From Bigelowiella natans CCMP2755 (taxonomy: Eukaryota > Cercozoa > Chlorarachniophyceae), in contig ADNK01001332.1 of NCBI GenBank assembly GCA_000320545.1, forward strand, positions 5,001 through 29,683: a stretch of DNA of 24,683 bases. Reading direction: 5' to 3'. The notes under the pieces are model-generated. The model did not search any database. It was given only the letters and a program-made list of their open reading frames with translations, and was not told the origin of the DNA. Within the stretch, counting starts at the first letter, position 1, and each line of letters opens with the position of its first letter. Both the position numbers and the translations under genes were made by a program. Positions 8,412 to 18,127 of this stretch are shown in pieces.

Positions 8412-11039
8412 TCATTCATCATCGTCCCCCTCCTCCGTAGGTGCTAAAGTCGGATTTGCTGATGGAGCTTTTATGTCACCCTGCTCGAGATTCCTTTTTT
8501 CCTCCGCCGCTCTCCTCATAGCCTCCTTTTTGGCTTTCTTCATGGCCTTGCGCTTCTCCTTGTTTAGTTGCTTCTTTGTCTTTTTCTCGGAGACAGGACG
8601 GCTGTCATTCACAGCCTTGGCGTCCGTGTACTTGACCAGTTTAGCCTCCACGTTATACCGCTTCTTGATGTCCTCGTCGCATACTTGAAAGTCACTCTCG
8701 ATAAACGGCAAACGGTAGGAGCGAAAAGCTCTTGTGAATTTGTCATCACTCTCGCCCTTGTCGCCGGATTCGAGGCGCTTAACCTGTTCCTCTTGCTGAC
8801 TGCGGAATTTCTCGACGCCCCGTTTTAGCAGCGATCTCAAGATCATAGAGCGCGTATGGTAGCCCGCACGGCACTCAATGAGACGGCCGCCCACGTCCAT
8901 CTTAGGCTCGAGGGTCGTAGGACCGAAATCCACGAAGTCACATCCCTCTTCGAGCGCCTTCTCCACAGTCAAGGAGAGCATAGCAAAGTAGGCCTTTGTG
9001 GGTCTTGCGACCTCATGTCGAAGCCCTTGCATGTCTGAGGTGATCAGCTTTGCTGCAGGGAACTCAAACAACACTGCCGTGCCTGCAGGGTCTCCCTGCA
9101 CGCGGATGCCGAAGATGCGGCGGTACTCAGATTTGTGCTCCTCGCATATGGCTTGCATCAGGGGTGGCAACACAGGTACCAAAACGGCTGATTCGCCTCG
9201 TGAGATGCGCTGCTGAGCAGTGAGCTGCACCAGGCGGGAACTAACCTCCGCATATTCCTCGTCAAAGTCCCTGAAATCACGCGAGACGTGAACAGTGCCG
9301 CCCTTCTTTTGAAAGAATCCGTGGTGGTTGCGACGGTTTCCCTTTTTGAGCGCGACGCGCTGGAACTCTTTGTATTTGAGCCCATGGTAACGTCTTAAGT
9401 CGACCACGACAGAAGGACCTACTTGTAGGTTAAGGAAATGCGCCTCCTCAAAGGCCTGTGAGTCAAGCTGGGTGGCATAGCAGGGTGACATGAGAACATG
9501 GCAATTGATGCCAGAGGTATCCTTCCAGTTCACGATTGCGCGCTGCACCATCACCATGTCGTATTTGGGTTGATCAGATTTGACGAGGAAGATGCCCGAA
9601 TGGAAAGGGTACTGGAAACCGACAAGCCCCCATCTCAGACTCAGGATGGGCAGGAAGCCGTTCGCACCGAACAGTACCCCCAGCACGGAGCCGAGGATGC
9701 CAGGCACGTAACGCGTTAGATCGAACTTTTCAACGACGGTCACAAATACATAAGCCACTGAGTCGTCTCCCCCAAATTCCACATCCTCGACTGGCCTGCC
9801 AATGCGCAGGATGATGCCTTTGGTATGAGGAATAGGAGATTCTGCCCCCCCTGTGAGCATATTGGCGTAAGTACGCATGAGTGATACTGCTGCGTGACCA
9901 TCCCAAGCGCCGATGTAGCGCGTACCAAAACCTGCGTTAATTTTGTCGCCCCACTTTTTCGCAGTTTCTTCGTCGAGATCCTCCACATCAACCTCTTCTG
10001 CTACATAGGCTGATGGAAGCCTTGGGTTAAGAATTTCATCGTACGCGCTATGGATTAGAAATGTGACGATGCACACGACAAATCCTACGGCGGCATTGAG
10101 CTCCAAACCGGTAAGCAGATAGCGCTGGCCAGCTCGGACCTCCACCACGACTGCGAGCCAAAGGTTGCCGAAGGTGAACGTGAAACTGGTGCCCAAAGTA
10201 AACATTTCGATCAACAGGTAGGGGATTGGCAACGCGGTTGAGGAAAGGAAGGCGGTGCTCAACGCGCTGTGCGAAACAGCTGTGATGAGCACGCCGAACA
10301 CGGAAGAAATGCAACAAAGGATTCCTACAGCGTTCATGCCGTGGAACATCCACATGTTGTGATCCGACACTAGAGATGAGTTCATCGAGATAAGGGTTAT
10401 GCCCATGGCAAAAAGAAGTAGGTTGGAGGCGAGAAGTAGCATTTTATTGCGGTCCTTCTTAGTGACTTGCAAGAAACTCAGCTTGGCCATAAGAGCATAG
10501 AATTCTGCTGCTCCGGAGGCCATCAGGGAAGCAGTGAACATAACGTAATGTGAGGTATTATGCGCATCTTTAATGCGGGTCCAGAAGATGATGGCTATCA
10601 TCGTTCCAAAGAGAAGGATGAGAGTCATGCACATGGAGACGCAATTTTCGCATGACACGAGCCGAATTAGTCCAGCTTGACTTGGACTGTAGTCCCTAGG
10701 AGACGAAAGTGGTACAGATTGGCCCTGAATTAAACTTTCCTTTTCCTCAACGTCCTTCTCACTCCTAGCGGTGGCAATTTTCGAGCTCGCACGAACGTTA
10801 GTGTAGCAAGCAATCACGGAGTTGACCGCCATAATAGCTGAAAAGACGAGCCCCCAACCAGCGAACAAACAGAGCTTTGAGTCGCAGTTGTCATCTCCGA
10901 CCACTGCTAGGATGGACGATATGAACAGGGCACCCGCGCTTGAAACCGTAGCGGCGAAAGATAACCAGAGATGCTTCATAGTCTTTTCCTTGTCTTTCAC
11001 CTCAAGGAACATGGTGTCCTGATGATCGAACTTGGACAT
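8412..11039 (-). CDS. Polytopic membrane protein fused to a GNAT/FemAB-like acyltransferase domain
   Basis: A single-exon gene of 875 codons plus stop. I start it at ATG 11039 (MSKFDHQDTMF); the open frame extends nine codons upstream without another ATG. Residues about 20-330 hold about eight hydrophobic spans, starting with LWLSFAATVSSAGALFISS; a further hydrophobic stretch follows near residue 450. The C-terminal half, about residues 520-750, looks like the acyltransferase fold seen in bacterial GNAT/FemAB-like proteins (Acetyltransf_6 or peptidoglycan-acyltransferase type): MQGLRHEVARPTKAYFAML, then a hydrophobic strand ending in FVDFGPTTLEPK and a Gly-rich stretch before the terminal CRAGYHTRSM. 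The tail is strongly basic (KKTKKQLNKEKRKAMKKAKK) and ends acidic. An acyl donor and acceptor cannot be named. The membrane part suggests acylation of a lipid, glycan or lumenal substrate, but this is inference. The gene lacks introns in an intron-rich region. Confidence 0.8.
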   Translation of the reverse strand: MSKFDHQDTMFLEVKDKEKTMKHLWLSFAATVSSAGALFISSILAVVGDDNCDSKLCLFAGWGLVFSAIMAVNSVIACYTNVRASSKIATARSEKDVEEKESLIQGQSVPLSSPRDYSPSQAGLIRLVSCENCVSMCMTLILLFGTMIAIIFWTRIKDAHNTSHYVMFTASLMASGAAEFYALMAKLSFLQVTKKDRNKMLLLASNLLLFAMGITLISMNSSLVSDHNMWMFHGMNAVGILCCISSVFGVLITAVSHSALSTAFLSSTALPIPYLLIEMFTLGTSFTFTFGNLWLAVVVEVRAGQRYLLTGLELNAAVGFVVCIVTFLIHSAYDEILNPRLPSAYVAEEVDVEDLDEETAKKWGDKINAGFGTRYIGAWDGHAAVSLMRTYANMLTGGAESPIPHTKGIILRIGRPVEDVEFGGDDSVAYVFVTVVEKFDLTRYVPGILGSVLGVLFGANGFLPILSLRWGLVGFQYPFHSGIFLVKSDQPKYDMVMVQRAIVNWKDTSGINCHVLMSPCYATQLDSQAFEEAHFLNLQVGPSVVVDLRRYHGLKYKEFQRVALKKGNRRNHHGFFQKKGGTVHVSRDFRDFDEEYAEVSSRLVQLTAQQRISRGESAVLVPVLPPLMQAICEEHKSEYRRIFGIRVQGDPAGTAVLFEFPAAKLITSDMQGLRHEVARPTKAYFAMLSLTVEKALEEGCDFVDFGPTTLEPKMDVGGRLIECRAGYHTRSMILRSLLKRGVEKFRSQQEEQVKRLESGDKGESDDKFTRAFRSYRLPFIESDFQVCDEDIKKRYNVEAKLVKYTDAKAVNDSRPVSEKKTKKQLNKEKRKAMKKAKKEAMRRAAEEKRNLEQGDIKAPSANPTLAPTEEGDDDE

Positions 11040-12983
11040 GGGATAAAATCCTGTCCTTCGTTCCAAATTTTGATCTCACTGGACCTGGAACAAGGAATTT
11101 GATTTGATCTCTGTAATGTAACAATTAGGACAACAGATAAGTTCGGGGGAAATGGTCAAAGTTGCAACAATCATTCTACATTCTGGATTTCTACGACGGC
11201 ATTCGTGAGCGAGCCCAATTAAAAAGTCATTCGAGAAGTAATCAAAACTGCAAAGGTTGAATTAAAAATAACTTCCGTGCAACAATAAGTACCAAGGTAT
11301 GGGGGGGAGGGGCGAGGGTGTTCAGCTGATTTGACCTCTGATGGTTTGCGATTGTACGTATCGAGCAAAACATCGAACGACAAGCTAAATTCAGTGCAAT
11401 AATGTGTGTACGACAATTCAGGTTCTCTGTTTTTGTTAACTTATTTGCCGAAAGCTTTCGAAGTGTGCCCAGCTTCGGTTTCCATCTGGTTCTGACAGAA
11501 TTGGCCGGAATACATGGAAACAATTGTCCGGAATCCCCGTCATCATTCTCATTTCACATGCAAATGCATTACTTCCCAAATGCAGCGACATTGTGTTTCG
11601 GGCTGCAGCGTGATCCCTGCATGCCTCTCGAGACTCTCGTGTTTGGAGTGAGATTGACACGAATGATGAACGGAACACAGAAGAAATTGCAAAAGTTGCA
11701 TTTGGTGAGCACAATGCCAGAATGGGACACTTGCAAGTGCTTTGTTGCCTGGCAGTGGTGAATCCCATTCAGTTGAAAAGTGCAAAGGAAAGAAAGTGTT
11801 GTTCACAGCACCTTTCAATGAGCCATGCTAGCATGTCAAAACACCAGAGAAAGCCAGGAAGCGCAGCAGACACGATGCTGTGACCCATCACAGCCAGGTT
11901 GTTTGGTCTCAACGTTCGTGACAACGAGTGCAAATGGCACCAGAAAAGTGGACACGTCACCACACGATGTCACTTGCATTGATGAGATTTGCACGCATTC
12001 GCTGCGCACCAACCATCAAAATGAAGTGAGTTGGCCTTCGTGGACGAGCGTCCTGACAAACGAAAGTTCTGGAGTTCATTGCTGCTGGTGATTTGGCTCA
12101 ATTGGGTCCTGTTGAAAGTGAACGTTTGTTCAATGACATTGGAGTGTGGGGCACGTTGGGCATGATTCTGACCCAGCAACACCACAGCTCCGTCAAACCT
12201 GCAACAAATTTCAGAACGTGCATTTGGAAGCTTTTGCGCGCGACCAAGCGCGTTGTGTGATGCAATGGACATTGGATTTGCTCGCATTTCTTTGAAATTT
12301 TTCGTGCACATGAAGATTGGTCAAACACACGCGCAAAAGCATTCAAAATATGACAAAGAAGAAACGCGCAGCGTGCATCCTCTGCACAACGGGTGTGAAT
12401 TTTCACACTTTGCGCGCTCACTGAGCCTTGAAAATGGACATTTTGGTCAACATTTCGGTCATTTTTTGAGGTTTGGCCATCGGACAAGCTCTGATGACTT
12501 TTCGTTTGTGCGTTGACCAACTGCAACTGCCTGCTGCTTCAAAGCGCGTCGCGAAGCGCTGCACTGTTCACAACCCAATTGTCACAGGGTTTGATGGAGC
12601 GGGGCACACGTGGTGTGTCCAGCATGTCAGACGTCCAGACGTGCTGCTCACGTCTTGTGCACGTGCGTGTGCATGACATCACGTTGTCCAGACACAGTGA
12701 TGATGTGCATGTGTGTGACATTTGCACACCATGTTGCGTTGTCCATCATTATGACTGGAAATGCATCTAGGCATGTGGCGCAGCTTGCAAGATGCGGCCC
12801 CGCTCGCAGGTGACAGTCAGCTAGGTCATCGACTACTAATCGAACAATGGCACCATTGCTAGACAGCACCGCAAACAATTTGACTACCACATTGCACAAT
12901 GTTTCTACAACATTTGTTGTGTCATACATTTCATGATACTCGCTCGCACCTGTTCGTTCTCCTCTGCATGCAGCGACACGCTG
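11040..12983. other. Intergenic spacer, TG/CA-rich, no convincing gene
   Basis: This lies between two minus-strand intronless genes and should include the promoter of the 8412-11039 gene and the 3' UTR of the next. From about 11,500 to 12,800 the sequence is rich in TTGCA, TGCACG, CATGTG and short inverted words (for example a GTGAATTTTCAC palindrome near 12,400). Overlapping open frames up to 142 codons occur on both strands with no recognisable protein. It looks like decayed repetitive DNA. Confidence 0.55.
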
Positions 12984-14195
12984 CTACGAAGAACCTAAAA
13001 GTGCATGCGTATGTTCTATCGTGCCTTTTCGTGGTCTCCCCGTTTTGGCTTCTAGTTCTTTGGATGGAGCTTCAGTTCCACTTTTGGGGGGAGGAGGGTT
13101 AAAAGTTCTCAGCGCTATTATAGCAAATTCGATCAATAATGTAAGGATGAGCGAGATGCTTGTGCAGTTGAGCAAAACCGCCATGAGCGTGGTCACTGGT
13201 CCTTCGGCCATTAAAGCGAATAGACAAAGAGCGCTCAGAGAATGGATAGACAAAAGGCCAAGTTGTACAACCGTCATACGTGGAACGTTGAGGGTTGCAA
13301 CATCCTTAATGGTAAACGAATCTGTTTGGGAGGGAGTGAGGTAGAGTTTATAGTAGAAAATCAGCCATAAAAAATAACTCACGGCAGTCGAAGGGTACAC
13401 AAGCCCTCCGCAACTTTCTTCTATATCGTCATAATTTTGTAGAAGGCAATTCAGCGGTTCCATGAGAAGATATATAACAGCTGCTTGAGAGGCATAGCCT
13501 TCAGCGAATATAACCTCGTACATGTGTTGCTCTAGTGAGTCGCTCTTAGCAATATTTTTCCTCAATATTGGATAGACCAGTCCAAGAGCTATTCGAATAA
13601 TTGTGTGGAAGACAATTTCAACGAGATCGGAAATCAAGGGATTTTCTTGTTGGCAATACCCTGCCACGATCCCAGCGAAAGTTCCGAAAATCAATGCGAA
13701 ATAGTGAGCCAGGTGAAAGAAGTCCTCATAGTGTCTATGCACGGGGTCTGCGATGATTGAGATGAATGCCGAAAAAGAACAAGCGATCGTAGTTATATAG
13801 CACAAGTAGGCGTACCACGGGTCTCCTGTTGCCCCATACATAAGTGCGATGATGGTACTGGGCCATGAGAAAACGAAATGGAAACTGCGGAAGAAACGAT
13901 GCAGCCTCGGACGAGAATCGTACCGGGTCCCCGTGAAATCTTTCGATGCATCATCATCACTCCTTTTAACGTTCTTTCCCTCTTTCTGCATGTTTTTATT
14001 GATGTTATCCTTAGCATCTTCAGCAACTTCATCCTTAACTTGCTGGCGGACGACGTTGGGTAGACTGTTTTCGTGAATCCTTTTCTCCGAGTTGATTGAA
14101 TTCTCGGAAAGATCAATCGCACCACTGTCCCGTGATGCCTCCACAACGTGCATCTTCCGCTTTTGCTGCTCTCTAATTTTGCGTCCATTAGGCAT
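12984..14195 (-). CDS. Unrecognised polytopic membrane protein, single exon
   Basis: 403 residues from ATG 14195 (MPNGRKIREQQKRK) to TAG at 12984, without introns. The first 95 residues or so are hydrophilic and strongly charged, with many Lys, Glu and Asp. The rest holds about eight hydrophobic spans, including FFHLAHYFALIFGTFAGIVA, IRIALGLVYPIL, SYFLWLIFYYKLYL and SLILTLLIEFAIIAL. A motif HRHYEDFFHLAHY sits before the third span. The tail is hydrophilic and Pro/Lys-rich. I do not recognise a transporter or enzyme signature. It lies head-to-head with the DOT1-like gene and in the same orientation as the upstream acyltransferase fusion, which it resembles in being intronless and polytopic with a cytosol-like charged N-terminus. 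Confidence 0.75.
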   Translation of the reverse strand: MPNGRKIREQQKRKMHVVEASRDSGAIDLSENSINSEKRIHENSLPNVVRQQVKDEVAEDAKDNINKNMQKEGKNVKRSDDDASKDFTGTRYDSRPRLHRFFRSFHFVFSWPSTIIALMYGATGDPWYAYLCYITTIACSFSAFISIIADPVHRHYEDFFHLAHYFALIFGTFAGIVAGYCQQENPLISDLVEIVFHTIIRIALGLVYPILRKNIAKSDSLEQHMYEVIFAEGYASQAAVIYLLMEPLNCLLQNYDDIEESCGGLVYPSTAVSYFLWLIFYYKLYLTPSQTDSFTIKDVATLNVPRMTVVQLGLLSIHSLSALCLFALMAEGPVTTLMAVLLNCTSISLILTLLIEFAIIALRTFNPPPPKSGTEAPSKELEAKTGRPRKGTIEHTHALLGSS

Positions 14196-14474
14196 CCCCG
14201 AAGTTCCAGAGGTTAGTTAAATGAATGTAGAGTTAGGTTTATATTGATCTAGATCTACATGGAGGAGAGTCTGGTCTTGATTTCTGCTGCAACGTCTTCT
14301 GGTATATGTAACTGATGCGCGTTTTAGTCTTATAAATCTCTCCAGAATCTCCACATATTGGACCCGGGTGTTCTGCCAAAGCGACAACGACTAAACCGGT
14401 ATTGTAAAGGTGAAAAACAAAATCCCTCCTATTTCCCAGAAGAGATATGGACAAATGATTGTCGCAACACAAGT
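14196..14474. promoter_or_regulatory. Probable bidirectional promoter interval
   Basis: About 280 bases separate the start of the minus-strand membrane protein gene (14195) from the first plausible ATG of the DOT1-like gene (14475). Divergent promoters are inferred from layout; no specific element is evident. Confidence 0.35.
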
Positions 14475-15277
14475 ATGCAGAGAATCAGCCAGTCGAACTA
14501 CTCTCCGTACCCCAGTCTGCCTCAGTTCCCAGCTCGACGCGCCTGCTTGGGAACATCAACAGTGGTCGACGGGTAAACCCGCTGGGAGGTGCTCAGCCCT
14601 CTCAAGGAGTGAGACAGTACGCCTCTATAGACAAAATATTTTTTGACTCGTCTTCCAGTGCTGCGTCCATTGCACGAAGAAAAGAGCTGGATCTCAACGA
14701 GACTCACATTCGCAGATACAGCTCTAATTCAAAATGCTACGCTGTCTTCCTTACATTATTCGACCGAAATCAACGCTCCCAACTCGACGAAAGTTCCTCT
14801 ACAGGGCTGGAGAGACGATGGCGAGGAGCTCATACTTCACTCAAAATCAAGAAGAAGAGATTCTTCGAACGCTCAAGCAACGGTCACATGCTGTTTTCTT
14901 TTACTGTTTGTGTATTAGTGAGGGGAATTGGTTATCTTTACTGTGTGAAAGAAGAAGGAACCGAAGTATGGATATTGCAATTTTTTATTGAGCATTGGGT
15001 GTCGTTGATCGGTAGGGGCAGGATGTTCTTTTCTGCGAATCGGGTGATGGACAACGGCAGGAAAGGGCCTGAAAATAAGGAAGTACAAGCTGAAATTCGA
15101 AAGAAGGTGCAATATCAATCAACATTTTTCTAATGTAAGATAAACTTACGTTGTTAAATAACTATCGAAAGGTGAGAAGCCATCTTGAGTTAGCCTGGGA
15201 AGACACGTTCAAGGTCAATTTCAGTCCTAACGAGAGAGAAAAAAGGAAAAATAGTTTTAGAGATTCACTCTAATACT

Positions 15278-15330
<53 letters not shown>

Positions 15331-16843
15331 ATGACCACTCTTCAAGCCAGACAGCTGGCGCATAGAGGACGCGACCACCAGAATGTAAAGTCAAATCCGC
15401 AAATTATTTCTCATCCCATCACAAATATAAGGGGCTACACCCTTTCTTCTATTCTGCAATGATTTACCACTCCGTCTGCTCAGAGCGACTTAACATATGG
15501 GGAAGTAAATTTCCAGTCTCTCGCGAGGATTCTGAGCGAGGATTTAAAAAAACATGGCATTCCACTGACTGGTACCTTGAAACCCAAATGACAACCAACC
15601 GAGCGAAATACGACGTAACCTTACAAGAACTAGATGGGAAAGACTATGCACCCCATTGATCGCCTGTACAATGTCAATAATGCAGCCCTATCTTCTTCCC
15701 GCTTCAGGAACCTTTTACGACCTTGGATCTGGTGTTGGGAGAGGAGTTATAGTGGCTGCCCTCGTCGGTTCCTTTTCGAGAGTTTGCGGAATAGAGGTTA
15801 GCAGTACCCACTTCACTGCTTTTTGAACGATTAAGCTAATATGAATTTTTACTGTCATCGGTCACTGCTAATGGCCATACCATTGGTGACACGAAACTCG
15901 TCTTCTAGCATTAAGTTCAATAGAAATAAGATCCAACAAAAAAGGCTCTGCTCTCTGCTCTGTTATCACTGATTGCTGCTGCTCTAATGGTTGTTCTTGT
16001 CTTCTTCTTCTCAGGTGTCCAAGGAGCTGTACAAAGCCTCAATTGCTGTCCAAAACGAGTGAGTGAATATGTCAAGTTGTAATGATATAAGAACGTTTTT
16101 GTACCTACGAGTGTCGGTGTCCTCTTCGCTGCCTCTAAATAACTAAATAAATACCACCTTGAGAAGCAATTTAACTGGGCGATATTGGTAGATTTGAGAC
16201 TCGCGTATCCCCAGCATATGGTGTGTCTCTTTCGGAAATGAATTTCATACAAGCCAACTTCACAAAAGTAAGTTGAATAAGTCGCAGATTATGACATGTG
16301 AGGAGTAGGATAATGTGGAGAATAATCAGTGCAAAGCTTGCAATAATAAATGACCGCCGAGTCTTACCAGTTTGTTCTTTCGACTATAAACCGAGATTAT
16401 CTATGGGCAAGGCATCGCTGCCGCCAATTTATAGACCTATTCTGACGTTGTTCACAATTGTTGAGGTTGGGAATTTGATTGTCTTGCTGCTTAGAACGAC
16501 TGGTCCGACGGCAACGTGATCTTTATCAACTCCACATGTTTCTCTAAGAGTCTTATGGAAAAAATAGCCGCGAAAGCTGTCCACTTAGTCCCTGGATCAT
16601 GTGTGGTAAGTGTTAACGAATAATAGCAACGTTAGAGAGAAGGAGGTGTACGAAGGAGGAGGGAGGGAGGGGAGGTTCAGGTGATGGAGCGTGTGTAACA
16701 GTGACAAAGAGAGTCGTCGCTAATGGTGGTTCTTACAGCTGCTGAATGATTCAGATACATAACTACAGGTTACGTTAACGCAACCCATCGTCTCTCAGTA
16801 CTTCGAGCTATTGGAGTCCAAAAAGTCAGTAGATGCTGTCAAT

Positions 16844-16877
<34 letters not shown>

Positions 16878-17451
16878 CACTCTAAAACTACTACTTCTAC
16901 CAATTATCTCCGTCGGAACTAAGAGTTTTGTACACACCAAACACACAGATACGAGATGTCGTGGGGCGACGCTACGGTCACGGACCCAGTAGCTAGTACT
17001 TCATCCATTCTGATCATGACGAAGTGTGTTTACCATTCAGGCTCATATTCACATTCGTACGCAAAATCCGTCCTCTAATATCGAAAAGAAGCCTAGAAAT
17101 CGGAGCAAGAAGGTTACATTATGTCAGTACTGTTTTGCCTCCTGTTCGTACGCTGATGATCTGGACGGTGTTGATTTATTTTTAGTTTCCCGGAGCTCAG
17201 ATATGAGTACATATTCGCTGCGCATACCTTGGTGCATATTAGCACAATATCGTATATGTCTCGCACTATCTTCTGCCTTCCATAGCAGTAGGAAATCAAG
17301 GCGGGTTATGAGATGCCATCATCGCATCTGGTACTTACTTAGTTTGAAAACACGTAGCATTAGTGCAAGTGTATTTTATGTACGCTTTCATACTACTACC
17401 AAGGCTATTTACACAATTCAATGCGCTGCTATCTGCATGCATGTATGCTAA
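14475..17451 (+). CDS. DOT1: DOT1-like SAM-dependent lysine methyltransferase
   Basis: DOT1 enzymes methylate histone H3 at Lys79 using S-adenosylmethionine. Core exons: 15172-15213, 15328-15384, 15484-15571, 15708-15796, 16015-16058, 16192-16267, 16495-16605, 16769-16824, 16949-16976, 17041-17451. Phases agree throughout (334 codons with stop). Signatures in order: LTYGEVNF (DOT1 YGE loop), FYDLGSGVGRGVIVAAL (SAM motif I), CGIEVSKELY (acidic SAM-ribose residue), NVIFINSTCFSKSLMEKIA (the Asn-x-x-x-Phe active-site strand) and YEMSWGDA with HIHIR. The first exons are unresolved. ATG 14475 starts a reading with a phase-1 donor at about 14573, and another frame stays open from 14459 to 15133. The segment at about 15024-15108 (FFSANRVMDNGRKGPENK) probably precedes exon 15172. 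The C-terminal extension after HIHIR is long and may contain a further intron. The histone substrate is inferred, since many protists have short DOT1-domain paralogues. Confidence 0.85.
15284..15326. repeat. (TA)n microsatellite ending in a splice acceptor
   Basis: About 20 TA dinucleotides run directly into the TATAG acceptor of the DOT1-like exon at 15328. Confidence 0.95.
16841..16876. repeat. (ATC)n microsatellite in DOT1-like intron
   Basis: About 12 ATC triplets in the intron between exons 16769-16824 and 16949-16976. Confidence 0.95.
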
Positions 17452-18127
17452 ATTTTGTACCCATTGCAATTATTAACAAAAAGGGCCTTTATTATGCACA
17501 TGTATACTAATATTCCGCGTTATGAAGCCTGATCAACATGATACAATGTGCATATTTTTTGTATTTTTATGCATTTGAGCACATGAAACTGCGCATATCC
17601 TACACAACTATGGCATGTAATCGTACCAGGGTATGTTTTTACGACCCACTTACTTTGCAATTACAACTAAGTACGTTGATTGTTGATTATGCTGTCCCCA
17701 CGATTCGAGGCGACTACGTGTACGACTCTAGCGAGCCACGAAATAGCACAACAATTTACCATGATACATCGCAAGGATGTTAGCATCTACAAAGGCTTAA
17801 GAGGCTCTCTAGCTCTACGTTGTCATGATGTACAATTCTGTACCAAAATGAAGGCTAGGTATACCCTTTGTATGCGGTGCGCCAATAAGCCACAGATTAC
17901 CCACATCGCCAACCGGACAAGCAAGAATGTACATTTATGCTAGACATACTAATACAATCGAATCAGTCTTGTGCTAGCGTAGACATGCAACGTAATGGAT
18001 AAAACTGCAATATCTACAAACTAGAAACAAAAGTTATAATGAGGAGAAGTGTTGTGTGTTTTTGTCTATTATAATTAGGCACTGCCTCACAGCATGGAAC
18101 GTCGTGATGCATAGCTGTTACTCGTTG
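17452..18127. other. Intergenic, convergent 3' ends
   Basis: This separates the plus-strand DOT1-like gene from the minus-strand dioxygenase gene and should hold both 3' UTRs. It is AT-rich with scattered GCTAGC and TGCATG words. Two overlapping open frames of about 80 codons show no domain. I see no RNA gene. Confidence 0.6.
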
